DNA of 6,478 nt. Origin: Candidatus Hydrogenedentota bacterium. GTDB lineage: Bacteria > Spirochaetota > Leptospiria > Turneriellales > J094. The notes beneath the pieces are model-generated. The model was given only the letters and a program-made list of their open reading frames with translations, made no database searches and was not told the DNA's origin. The stretch lies in NCBI GenBank assembly GCA_003695005.1, contig RFJE01000053.1:1-6478 (forward strand), in the 5' to 3' direction. The position numbers were made by a program, and so were the translations under genes. Shown here one piece after another: positions 1 to 6,033 of the stretch; the stretch's first letter is position 1, and each line of letters begins with the position of its first letter.

Positions 1-11
1 CATTTTGCCAT
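1..11 (-). CDS. possible start of a further downstream gene, cut by the window edge
   Basis: An ATG at 11-9 (minus strand) is followed by GCA AAA (Met-Ala-Lys), a common bacterial N-terminus. It lies 28 bases after the cysQ stop codon and on the same strand. There is no clear Shine-Dalgarno sequence before it, and only three codons are visible, so this rests on position and spacing alone. If it is real, the operon continues past the left edge, because no terminator-like hairpin is seen between 12 and 39. Confidence 0.2.
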
Positions 12-39
12 ACCGTTTCTACAAAGATGAAGTTTTCAA

Positions 40-858
40 CTAAAGCTTTACCTGTTTTGCCGCTAGCAATTCTTTCAACTGTTCGATGGCTTCTTTTGTT
101 CCTGCCACGACACCACTAATTAAAGGCCTATCCGGATTAAAAACCCATGGCTTAAATTCTTTATCCATAAATAAAAGAGAATGTGTTTTGAGTAGTGCTG
201 CGGCACCAGCTACATCCCATAAATTTTTTGGTTTGCGGGAAACGACTAAATCAATTTCACCGGCCGCGAGTAAAGCAAGTTTCCAAGCAATGGACCCTAT
301 TTGTAATGGTTTTGGGTAATCCTTTTCTTCTAATATAAAGTCGAAATACCCTTTTTTCGCTTCTGTACGAGAAATCGCTAATAGGGGTTTGTCTTGTTTG
401 TTTTGTTGCTTGCGCGTACATTTTTTCCCATTTTTAAAAAAGCCAATTTCAATTCCACCCGAATAAAAGATATCTTGAGCGGGATTGTATAGCCATCCAA
501 GCATAGGCTCACCCGAGGAAATAAAACCAACGGAAACCGTGAATTGTGGATTCTTCTCAATAAATTCTTTTGTGCCGTCTAATGGATCTAGAATCCATAA
601 ACGGTGATTTTCTCCCTTATGGATTCCCCCCGCCATTTTTTGCGACTCCTCTTCCGACAAAATGCTATCATTTGGAAAACGTTGCATAAGCCCTTTAATT
701 AAAACTTCGTTAGCAGCAAAATCGGCAAGAGTGACGGGATTATTTTTAGACTTTTCTCGAATTTTTAAGTCTTTTATCCCATAATACTCCATGAGCTTTT
801 TGCCTGCTTTTAGCACAAGATCATCTACAAAAGCAATATCTTCTCGAGATAAGCTCAA
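40..858 (-). CDS. cysQ: 3'(2'),5'-bisphosphate nucleotidase CysQ / inositol monophosphatase-family phosphatase
   Basis: This is a 272-residue Mg2+-dependent phosphatase of the inositol monophosphatase superfamily. The metal-binding signatures are all present: T43-x-A-D46, the glutamate pair in SEEES (residues 68-72), DPLDGTKEF (91-99) and WDVAG (214-218). DPLDGTKEF is the form typical of CysQ/Hal2 proteins, which hydrolyse 3'-phosphoadenosine 5'-phosphate (PAP) to AMP and so remove a by-product of sulfate assimilation. An inositol monophosphatase or related sugar phosphatase cannot be excluded from motifs alone. It is probably cytoplasmic; no signal peptide is visible. The start is a TTG at 858-856 that overlaps the TGA stop of metF (TTGA). 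The first in-frame ATG is codon 23, inside the first helix, which would be too late. The gene ends with TAG. It is the last complete gene of the chaperone-metF-cysQ operon, and its overlap with metF suggests translational coupling. Confidence 0.85.
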   Translation of the reverse strand: MSLSREDIAFVDDLVLKAGKKLMEYYGIKDLKIREKSKNNPVTLADFAANEVLIKGLMQRFPNDSILSEEESQKMAGGIHKGENHRLWILDPLDGTKEFIEKNPQFTVSVGFISSGEPMLGWLYNPAQDIFYSGGIEIGFFKNGKKCTRKQQNKQDKPLLAISRTEAKKGYFDFILEEKDYPKPLQIGSIAWKLALLAAGEIDLVVSRKPKNLWDVAGAAALLKTHSLLFMDKEFKPWVFNPDRPLISGVVAGTKEAIEQLKELLAAKQVKL

Positions 859-1187
859 AAGGACAGCCTCTTTTTTACTAAAATGGCACTTTCTACATCA
901 TTCATAATAAAAAAATGAACGCCGCGAATCCCTAATTTTCTTACAAATTGAGTGAATTCCACTGCCCAACGGATGCCAATTTCTTTTGGATTTTTACCGG
1001 CTTCTTCCGCTGCTATCATCTCTTTCATTAGTTTTTTGGAAACACGAATTCCAAACTTATCTTTCATCCGTTTAAGCTGTTTGCTGGAAGATGGCACACG
1101 AATACCCGGTAAAATTGGAAAAGAATGACCATATTCATTCAATACTTCTTTATAGAATTTTTCAAACACCGTTTCGTCGAGTACCAT
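855..1187 (-). CDS. metF: C-terminal fragment of methylenetetrahydrofolate reductase (MetF)
   Basis: These 110 codons from the first ATG after the internal stop encode the C-terminal third of MetF. Recognisable blocks are ILPGIRVPSSSKQLKRM (the PGI-P loop and following helix), IGIRWAVEFTQFVRKLGIRG and GVHFFIMND, which corresponds to the GVHFYTLN-type strand near the end of the barrel. The ATG at 1187 is an internal methionine of the normal protein (AISQM), not a true start. No Shine-Dalgarno sequence precedes it (GCAATCTCACAA), so independent translation is unlikely. Coding homology runs back without a break to 1229. The fragment lacks the catalytic glutamate and most FAD contacts and would not be active alone. 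It ends in TGA inside the TTGA overlap with cysQ. Confidence 0.75.
   Translation of the reverse strand: MVLDETVFEKFYKEVLNEYGHSFPILPGIRVPSSSKQLKRMKDKFGIRVSKKLMKEMIAAEEAGKNPKEIGIRWAVEFTQFVRKLGIRGVHFFIMNDVESAILVKKRLSF
867..870 (-). promoter_or_regulatory. ribosome binding site supporting the TTG start of cysQ
   Basis: On the minus strand, AAAAAAGAGG (876-867) ends 8 bases before the TTG at 858. It lies within the last codons of metF. GAGG at this distance is a good Shine-Dalgarno match and supports TTG rather than the much later internal ATG as the start of cysQ. Confidence 0.5.
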
Positions 1188-1229
1188 TTGTGAGATTGCA
1201 AATTGCGCCCCTGCTTCAATTTTTCTTTT

Positions 1230-1796
1230 TTAATATTTTAAACGTACTTCTTTAGGATCTTCCGGATAGCACGCGGCTCCAATACAAAATTGTGTCTTGA
1301 TGCCCGGACGAAAATCCCCTTCGTCAAAATTTTTGCGTGGCAAGTACTTGCCTTCGTTTAGCCGCTGTATTAGCTCAATTAGCTCATAAGCATATTGAAA
1401 CCCACCCTCGACCGGATGAAATTCTGCTCCGATTCCATCCGGTGGATCGCCGCGCAAAGCTAAAATATTTCGTACTCCAAAATAATGATGATCAATGAGT
1501 ACATTTTCTAAATCTTCTTTTGTCATATTACGACAAGTAAGATGTGCAATAGCGGTTAGTCCAAAATGTGTTTGCGCATGGTACGAAATTGGCAGGGTGC
1601 CTCCTCGTAAAGATCCCCCGGCACCATGCGTTACCGAGATAAAGTCAAAGCCTGCTTCTTTTAGTTTTTCTAAAATAGAAAATACTTCATGAAAATCTGT
1701 GCCATTGCGTGGCGGAATTATTTCCGCAGACAGAGAAAAATCATTCTCATTTAAAATTTCTACGACGCTTTTAACGTCGTAATGAGGAAACGTCAT
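1230..1796 (-). CDS. metF: N-terminal fragment of methylenetetrahydrofolate reductase (MetF)
   Basis: These 188 codons run from ATG 1796 to the premature TAA. MetF hallmarks appear in order: SAEIIPPR (residues 23-30, with E25 at the position of the catalytic glutamate), ISVTHGAG (53-60), AHLTC (84-88, folate/flavin pocket), ILALRGDPP (111-119) and IGAACYPED (172-180). The protein stops about two thirds of the way through the barrel, so it should not fold as an active enzyme. The start is supported by AAGAGG at 1813-1808, 11 bases upstream and inside the end of the chaperone gene. Only 3 bases separate it from that gene's stop, which indicates co-transcription. If translation really ends at 1230, ribosomes do not reach the TTGA junction, so cysQ translation could fall (polarity). 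Confidence 0.8.
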   Translation of the reverse strand: MTFPHYDVKSVVEILNENDFSLSAEIIPPRNGTDFHEVFSILEKLKEAGFDFISVTHGAGGSLRGGTLPISYHAQTHFGLTAIAHLTCRNMTKEDLENVLIDHHYFGVRNILALRGDPPDGIGAEFHPVEGGFQYAYELIELIQRLNEGKYLPRKNFDEGDFRPGIKTQFCIGAACYPEDPKEVRLKY

Positions 1797-1799
1797 GCT

Positions 1800-3041
1800 T
1801 TAAGATGCCTCTTGCTTAATACGGACAATTTTAACTTCTTTGCGCATAAGCTCAAACATGTTTTGCTCCGCTTCTGCTTTAATTTTATCCGCTAGCTGCG
1901 ATCGAATAGACTCAATATCCTGCTTCCGACCTGGCAAAAGTTCTTCTATTTTTTTGCCTGATTTTTTTAAATCCGCTGCGAGAGGTAAATCGGACTTTTT
2001 AAAGGAAATAATTTTATAAAAAAAGATATTTCCATTTTTTCGAAGGGGGCCAAAAATGGTTTGTGTGTTATTAGAAAATACGTTGGCTAAAAAAGAATCA
2101 TCGCTTTCGAGAGAAGATAAATCTGGCGCCGTAGGGGGTTTTTTGCTATTCAGAGATTCGGATAAATTAATATCCTGGATTGTTACAAATTGAGTACCTG
2201 CAGCAAACTGTAAACTAGCTATGTTTCCTGCTTGGGCAAACTGGTTTAGAGAATCCATCCACTCTTTTTCTACTTTAGGACGTTTTTCATTTTTGAGCAA
2301 TGCTTCAATGGCTTCGCGCTTTGTTTTATTGAGTTTCGCCTTTTTGTCTTTACTTAAATAATCTTTCTTAAAGCGATCGTAAATTTCCGCAGGGGTTACC
2401 CGAACTTTTTTTTCTAATAATTCATTTTTCTTTTGCGGGGTAATCGCTAACACCATTACACTATATACTGTTTCTTTTTTTTGCAGCTCTGCTAATATCT
2501 GATAATCGCTTACAGGTGCTTCGGAACGAAGGGTACTATCTAAACGGGTTAAAGTTTTTTCTTGTGCTAAAATACTTTCGTACTCACTTAACGTAAGTTG
2601 ATTTGGTTGTAAAAATTCCCGCTGAAAACGTTCAAAATCAAATTTCGAACCCACTAAATAATCTGCGTGATTTTTCTTTAAAAACTTAGCGACGATACGC
2701 TTTCGAGCTTTTGCCCCTGGATAAAAGCCATACTCTCTTGCAAAAATTAACATAATCCGATTAAAAATAAGCTGCTCTAAAATAGAAGACTCTAAAAACT
2801 TTTGCTGCATTTCTGGTAAATTTTGTCCACCAAACCGATTACGAATATAATTGTTTTTTACGCGTACAAGCTCACGGCGAGTAATTACTTGATCGCCTAC
2901 ATAGGCACTAATAAAGCGGTCTGCAGTAGCAGAAGTACTAATAAAGTTTGGCATACCAAATGAAATCGTAATTAAAATCACTAAAAACCCCATGAAAATA
3001 TAACTTCCCCACTTTAAAATTACATTTTTTGTCTCGCTCAT
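1800..3041 (-). CDS. PpiD/SurA-like membrane-anchored periplasmic chaperone
   Basis: This 413-residue protein has the layout of PpiD. A short cytoplasmic N-terminus is followed by one transmembrane helix at about residues 12-30. Next comes a SurA/PpiD N-terminal chaperone domain (about 40-190) with the typical opening VGDQVITRREL, a helical block around YGFYPGAKARKR, and FDFERFQREF followed by LTLSEYESILAQE. The rest is lysine-rich and helical, and contains GPLRKNGNIFFYKIISF (331-347), which resembles the closing strand of a parvulin domain. I see no clear parvulin active-site sequence in the middle, so it may be a chaperone without prolyl-isomerase activity. PpiD-type proteins help newly exported proteins fold at the inner-membrane surface. 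The ATG at 3041 has no good Shine-Dalgarno sequence before it. This is the first gene of the operon, 3 bases before metF. It could equally be annotated as a SurA N-terminal-domain protein. Confidence 0.72.
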   Translation of the reverse strand: MSETKNVILKWGSYIFMGFLVILITISFGMPNFISTSATADRFISAYVGDQVITRRELVRVKNNYIRNRFGGQNLPEMQQKFLESSILEQLIFNRIMLIFAREYGFYPGAKARKRIVAKFLKKNHADYLVGSKFDFERFQREFLQPNQLTLSEYESILAQEKTLTRLDSTLRSEAPVSDYQILAELQKKETVYSVMVLAITPQKKNELLEKKVRVTPAEIYDRFKKDYLSKDKKAKLNKTKREAIEALLKNEKRPKVEKEWMDSLNQFAQAGNIASLQFAAGTQFVTIQDINLSESLNSKKPPTAPDLSSLESDDSFLANVFSNNTQTIFGPLRKNGNIFFYKIISFKKSDLPLAADLKKSGKKIEELLPGRKQDIESIRSQLADKIKAEAEQNMFELMRKEVKIVRIKQEAS

Positions 3042-3085
3042 GTGTCATTGTTGTGTTAGTTTTTAGAGTGTAAAGAAGTTCGATA

Positions 3086-3113
3086 AGTTTATTCGATTTT
3101 CGCTTGACAGCAA
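3086..3113 (-). promoter_or_regulatory. possible promoter for the chaperone-metF-cysQ operon
   Basis: On the minus strand, TTGCTG (3113-3108) is followed 16 bases later by TAAACT (3091-3086). These match the sigma-70 consensus at 4/6 and 4/6. The start point would fall near 3079, leaving about 38 untranslated bases before the ATG. The -35 shares bases with the -35 of the opposing lipoprotein promoter. It is predicted only from hexamer match and position. Confidence 0.3.
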
Positions 3114-3131
3114 ATATTCTAGTTGTAAACT
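3104..3131 (+). promoter_or_regulatory. probable sigma-70 promoter of the lipoprotein gene
   Basis: A perfect -35 TTGACA (3104-3109) is followed after 16 bases by TAAACT (3126-3131; 4/6 to TATAAT). Transcription would begin near 3138, only about 15 bases before the ATG. A strong Shine-Dalgarno AAGGAGG (3141-3147) sits 5 bases before the start codon. Together these suggest a well-expressed gene with a very short leader. Confidence 0.5.
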
Positions 3132-3142
3132 TTTTCTAGAAA
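3117..3142. repeat. inverted repeat and palindrome over the lipoprotein promoter/leader
   Basis: TTCTAG (3117-3122) and CTAGAA (3136-3141) are 6-base inverted arms that flank the -10 element. The right arm is also part of a perfect 10-base palindrome, TTTCTAGAAA (3133-3142), lying across the expected transcription start. Its position would suit an operator, but short AT-rich palindromes occur by chance, so no regulator is proposed. Confidence 0.25.
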
Positions 3143-3152
3143 GGAGGAGAAT

Positions 3153-4109
3153 ATGAAAAAGTTAAAATTACTATTTACCATGATTACAGTAATTAGTTTT
3201 GGTTTTGCTTGCCAAAATAAAAAAAGCGACAATTCAAGCGAAGATACAGCTGTTATAAGCAACGGAATCGACACTTCCGTAAATGCAGTGAATGACGCCA
3301 TGAGTGATTTAAACAGTGCTAATGGTGGAGGAAATATCACTCTGCTTATTCCAAAAGATTGGCAGAGAAAAACATTATTACAAAAAGTAAGTGATTCTCT
3401 AAACGAACTTTTTTCGGCAAATGCTGCTGCCGTCAATTGTGGTAAAAGCGGTACCTATGACAATACGGGTGGTCAATGGGGCACAAGTGCGTCATTTACA
3501 GTTACGCGTACATTTACTGACTGCTCTGGTATTTTAGGACTCATTCAAGTAAATGGTACTGTTTCCTTAGCTTGGAGTTCTTTAAGCACTACTTCTCCTT
3601 ATGTGCAATCGGGAACTGCTCTTACAAGAACACCGAATTTAACCATTACGCGGGTCGCAACGGGAAATTACATACAAGTATCCGGAAGCCAAACATTAAA
3701 TTGGACTTCAGTAAGTGGAAATAATCGCACTTTAACTTTTAGCTCTAATATAACGCGAACAGCATACCAATCATCCGGAACAAAACTTTTTACTCATAAT
3801 GTTACCACACCAACGAATCTAACAATCCTAGTTGACTTATCCGCCGGAACGAGAACCATTCAGTCCGGAACAACCCGCGTGCAGAATACAGAAACTGGCG
3901 CTACTTTAGAAACAACTTTTAATAATGTAGTCTTATCGAGATCGAATTGTTTGCCACAAAGTGGGTCTGCTACATTTACTTTTAGTGTAAATGGTCGCAG
4001 CGGTAACGGAAGTGTTCAGTTTAGCTCCGGAAAGGCAACTTATAGTTATTCTGGTGAAAAAGGAACTGTTTCTGGAACCGTTACATTAGAAGGCTGTGCG
4101 ACTTCTTAA
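3153..4109 (+). CDS. secreted Ser/Thr-rich beta-type lipoprotein, function unknown
   Basis: I do not recognise the family. The 318-residue product starts with a type II signal peptide: basic MKKLK, a hydrophobic core and SFGFAC, with C20 as the likely lipidated residue. G at -3 departs from the usual L-A-G/S-C lipobox but fits relaxed spirochaete-like ones. Residues 21-60 are polar and probably a flexible tether; 61-90 may be partly helical. From residue 96 onward the sequence is rich in Ser, Thr, Gly and Asn with alternating hydrophobics, as in beta-sandwich or beta-helix surface proteins. A weak internal repeat is visible: GTVSLAWSSLS (135-145) and GSQTLNWTSVS (178-188). Four more cysteines (96, 124, 266, 315) fall as an N-terminal and a C-terminal pair and could form disulfides. 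Start choice is firm: AAGGAGG lies 5 bases upstream of the ATG. It is a single-gene unit, divergent from the chaperone operon and convergent with dcd. Confidence 0.82.
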   Translation: MKKLKLLFTMITVISFGFACQNKKSDNSSEDTAVISNGIDTSVNAVNDAMSDLNSANGGGNITLLIPKDWQRKTLLQKVSDSLNELFSANAAAVNCGKSGTYDNTGGQWGTSASFTVTRTFTDCSGILGLIQVNGTVSLAWSSLSTTSPYVQSGTALTRTPNLTITRVATGNYIQVSGSQTLNWTSVSGNNRTLTFSSNITRTAYQSSGTKLFTHNVTTPTNLTILVDLSAGTRTIQSGTTRVQNTETGATLETTFNNVVLSRSNCLPQSGSATFTFSVNGRSGNGSVQFSSGKATYSYSGEKGTVSGTVTLEGCATS

Positions 4110-4122
4110 GATTCAAAGCGCA

Positions 4123-4153
4123 AAGAGCTTTGTACTGCCTGTGCAAAGCTCTT
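4123..4153. terminator. bidirectional hairpin terminator between the lipoprotein gene and dcd
   Basis: A perfect 10-base-pair stem AAGAGCTTTG (4123-4132) / CAAAGCTCTT (4144-4153) encloses an 11-base loop. It starts 13 bases after the lipoprotein stop, and its right arm covers the last two bases of the dcd stop codon. On the plus strand it is followed by ACTTTTCG, and on the minus strand by TTTGCGCTTTG, so neither U-tract is ideal. The convergent position makes a shared terminator the best reading. A second, weaker pairing, CAAAGC (4114-4119) with GCTTTG (4127-4132), competes with the main stem. Confidence 0.65.
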
Positions 4154-4673
4154 ACTTTTCGAAATCTTTATATAACATACTTGCTTGGATGCCACGGTTA
4201 TTCTGGTATTTACCACTTTTATATTCTTCAAAATCCCCTTCAATGGTGTGATAAAATATCTGACAAATGGGTACGCCGGCATAAACCCGAATCGGTTGAA
4301 TTGCAAAAATTTCTAATGTCCAGTACCCCTTAAATCCCACGTCCCCAAAGCCAGCGGTTACATGCACAAAAAGTCCAAGTCGCCCAATGGAACTGCGTCC
4401 TTCTAACATCGGCACTAAATTATGTGTTTCGGTATATTCTACTGTTCGACCTAAATAAAGACGGTTGGGTTCTAGTAGCAAACCTTCTTCTGGGATCATG
4501 ATGGACTCAGTTGGATTAGGAACTTTCATGTCCAATTCCGTATTTTGATAGATTAATAACTCATTATGCAACGTTAAGTTCACAGAATTTGGATTTAAAT
4601 ATTTTTCCTGAAAAGGATCAATAATGATGTCTTTGCCAAGTCTTGCTTTTATTTCTTTTCCTGATAATATCAT
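4152..4673 (-). CDS. dcd: dCTP deaminase
   Basis: This 173-residue enzyme deaminates dCTP to dUTP, the precursor route to dUMP and then dTMP; it acts in the cytoplasm as a homotrimer. Family signatures are clear: MILSGKEIK at the N-terminus, LNPNSVNLTL (26-35), the substrate-binding EGRSSIGRLGLFVH (91-104), TAGFGDVGFKG (106-116) and the strand WTLEIF, where E121 corresponds to the catalytic glutamate. It ends with GKYQNNRG (154-161), the C-terminal nucleotide-binding tail. Length is normal. Whether it is a pure deaminase or a bifunctional deaminase/dUTPase cannot be decided by eye. No dUTPase gene lies in the window. Only 2 bases separate it from mrp, and it lacks an obvious Shine-Dalgarno sequence (CCCCGTAAAA before ATG), so it probably depends on coupling to mrp translation. 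It ends at the shared terminator. Confidence 0.9.
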   Translation of the reverse strand: MILSGKEIKARLGKDIIIDPFQEKYLNPNSVNLTLHNELLIYQNTELDMKVPNPTESIMIPEEGLLLEPNRLYLGRTVEYTETHNLVPMLEGRSSIGRLGLFVHVTAGFGDVGFKGYWTLEIFAIQPIRVYAGVPICQIFYHTIEGDFEEYKSGKYQNNRGIQASMLYKDFEK

Positions 4674-4675
4674 TT

Positions 4676-5767
4676 TTACGGGGTGTTTACAGCTAAGAGT
4701 TTTTGCAAAGCAGAGCTTGCTTGTTGAAAAGCCTCAATGACTCTTGATGAAGTATCATCATCTGTCTTTTCCTGTAGTGTAAGTGGACTACCACTTTCGG
4801 ATGCTTTCATCAATGAAAGCGTTAAAGGGATTTGGCTTAACAACGGTGATTTTGTTTTTTCCGCAAGCTTACTTCCCCCACCACGAGAAAAAATTTCCGA
4901 TGTGTTTGAGCAATGTGGACAAATAAATTCGCTCATGTTTTCAATAACCCCTATAATAGGAATGTTAACTTGTTGGTACATATTTACTGACCGCTCGGCA
5001 TCTAATACGGCAACTTCTTGTGGGGTTGTTACAATAATGGCGCCATCTACTTCTGTAAGCTGTGCCATTGAAAGGTGAGCATCTCCCGTCCCTGGTGGCA
5101 TATCAACTAAAAGAAAATCTAACTCGCCCCAATCAATATCAAATAAAAATTGTTCTAAAGCTTTGCCAAGCATCGGGCCACGCCACACAACTGCCTGACC
5201 TGTATCGAGAAAAAAGCTAAAGCTCATGAGCTTAATGCCATGAAAGTCATACGGAATAATTTTATCGTTGATGATTTTTAATGCAGCTTTCCCTTCTTGC
5301 CCAATCATTTTTCCAAGCGACGGTCCATAAATATCCGCATCTAAAACACCTACTTTAAATCCTTGCTTGTATAAAGCAGCAGCTAAATGAATGGTTACAG
5401 TAGATTTTCCAACACCGCCTTTCCCCGAAGAAATTGCAATTACTTTCTTTACACTCGACAAGCGTTTCGCCGGTGGAATTCCCATGGGATTTGCCGGTTT
5501 TTTCGCAGGTGGAAATTCTATTTTGAGTTTTTCTTTTTTTAAAGGCGAAGAAGCCCATGCTGTTCGAATCTGAGCTTCCACCGAAAGCTGTGCAGGTCTA
5601 TCTGCTGCAAAAGGTATTTTTACTAAAATACGTCCATCTTCTTGCCTGCTTATTTCGATAGGCTCGCTCGAAAGAGGCTTCCCTGTAATGGGGTTTTGAA
5701 TTTTTGCCAGTATAGCTAGTAAGACTTCTTTTTCTTTGTTTTGTTCTTTATTTTTTTTCGAGAACAT
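4676..5767 (-). CDS. mrp: Mrp/ApbC family iron-sulfur cluster carrier ATPase
   Basis: This 363-residue cytoplasmic P-loop NTPase carries Fe-S clusters to apoproteins as a dimer. Residues about 14-75 form a MIP18/DUF59-like N-terminal domain, somewhat divergent at the usual DPE motif (here NPITG). The NTPase domain begins at about 107 with the deviant Walker A GKGGVGKS (115-122). It continues with VGVLDADIYGPS (139-150), WRGPM (195-199), the Walker B/switch segment VDMPPGTGD (221-229) and TTPQEVAV (247-254). The bridging-cluster CPHC motif (C283, C286) is followed by FSRGGG (293-298). All key residues are present and length is typical. The start is supported by AAAGGA (5779-5774), 6 bases before the ATG. 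It sits 17 bases after the small membrane gene and 2 bases before dcd, so the three are probably co-transcribed. No client Fe-S protein is apparent nearby. Confidence 0.94.
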   Translation of the reverse strand: MFSKKNKEQNKEKEVLLAILAKIQNPITGKPLSSEPIEISRQEDGRILVKIPFAADRPAQLSVEAQIRTAWASSPLKKEKLKIEFPPAKKPANPMGIPPAKRLSSVKKVIAISSGKGGVGKSTVTIHLAAALYKQGFKVGVLDADIYGPSLGKMIGQEGKAALKIINDKIIPYDFHGIKLMSFSFFLDTGQAVVWRGPMLGKALEQFLFDIDWGELDFLLVDMPPGTGDAHLSMAQLTEVDGAIIVTTPQEVAVLDAERSVNMYQQVNIPIIGVIENMSEFICPHCSNTSEIFSRGGGSKLAEKTKSPLLSQIPLTLSLMKASESGSPLTLQEKTDDDTSSRVIEAFQQASSALQKLLAVNTP

Positions 5768-5784
5768 AAAATATCCTTTCCATG

Positions 5785-5976
5785 TTAATCATCTTCTGAA
5801 AGTGGTTTTTCATCAATAATTTTGGCTTCGGCTGAAATATCTTTTTCTCTGCTTTGTGCCTGAAATTCCCGCATTTTTTCTCGCTGGATTCTCTCTGCAT
5901 TTTTTAATACACGGTAAATGCGTATTAAAAAATATACTAAATACGCAATAGCAACGAGTATTAAAAGTTTCAGCAT
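5785..5976 (-). CDS. small single-pass membrane protein, function unknown
   Basis: This 63-residue protein is not assigned to a family. Residues 2-19 are a hydrophobic helix (LKLLILVAIAYLVYFLIR), followed by a basic stretch with IYRVLKNAERIQREKMREF that could form an amphipathic or coiled-coil helix. The tail is acidic (EKPLSEDD). The basic residues directly after the helix suggest an N-out, C-in topology with the charged tail in the cytoplasm. An in-frame TAA lies immediately before the ATG, so the protein cannot start earlier. No clear Shine-Dalgarno sequence is seen, which lowers confidence. The hydrophobic-then-charged organisation and its position 17 bases before mrp on the same strand argue that it is a real first gene of the mrp-dcd operon. 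A role in Mrp function is not implied by the sequence. Confidence 0.68.
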   Translation of the reverse strand: MLKLLILVAIAYLVYFLIRIYRVLKNAERIQREKMREFQAQSREKDISAEAKIIDEKPLSEDD

Positions 5977-6033
5977 TTAGGTGCTTATTTCAAAAAGGAA
6001 ACAGGACGTCCACAGGAATCTAGCAAGCCTTTT

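Larger units (their letters stand above)
855..1796 (-). pseudogene. metF: metF, 5,10-methylenetetrahydrofolate reductase, interrupted by an in-frame TAA
   Basis: Read through one TAA codon, this is a single 313-codon frame, close to the usual size of bacterial MetF (about 290-300 residues). It covers the whole FAD-binding TIM-barrel enzyme that reduces 5,10-methylene-THF to 5-methyl-THF for methionine synthesis. The stop is codon 189 (1232-1230). The 14 codons after it, before the next ATG, read KRKIEAGAQFAISQ, a conserved MetF segment. The context KY*KRKIEAG aligns with NLKRKVDAG as I recall it from E. coli MetF, so the missing residue is most likely leucine (TTA changed to TAA, one base). 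TAA is the normal stop of five other genes here, so code reassignment is not an explanation. The A-run directly after the stop could not rescue the frame by slippage, since both sides are already in the same frame. Alternatives are an assembly error, a recent null mutation or stop-codon read-through. Confidence 0.8.

Noticed and set aside
86..319. Plus-strand open frame of 77 codons inside cysQ
   Set aside because: It lies wholly antisense to a gene with clear phosphatase motifs, and it has no ribosome binding site or recognisable domain.
1221..1236. A-rich stretch (TTAAAAAAG) at the metF stop as a programmed frameshift or slippage site
   Set aside because: The frames on both sides of the stop are identical and the TAA is at the start of the run, so a single slip cannot bypass it and restore MetF.
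855..1796. Stop-codon reassignment (TAA read as an amino acid)
   Set aside because: TAA ends the chaperone, lipoprotein, dcd, mrp and small membrane protein genes at natural C-termini in the same window.
3119..3436. Minus-strand open frame of 105 codons opposite the lipoprotein N-terminus
   Set aside because: It is antisense to the lipoprotein gene, which has a strong Shine-Dalgarno, signal peptide and promoter. Its composition mirrors the complementary strand, and its end falls in the promoter region.
4106..4333. Short frames on both strands across the lipoprotein-dcd junction
   Set aside because: They overlap the terminator hairpin and the dcd C-terminus in other frames, and their products show no family features.
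4737..5078. Plus-strand open frame of 113 codons inside mrp
   Set aside because: It is antisense to the highly conserved Mrp coding region, with no motif or ribosome binding site of its own.
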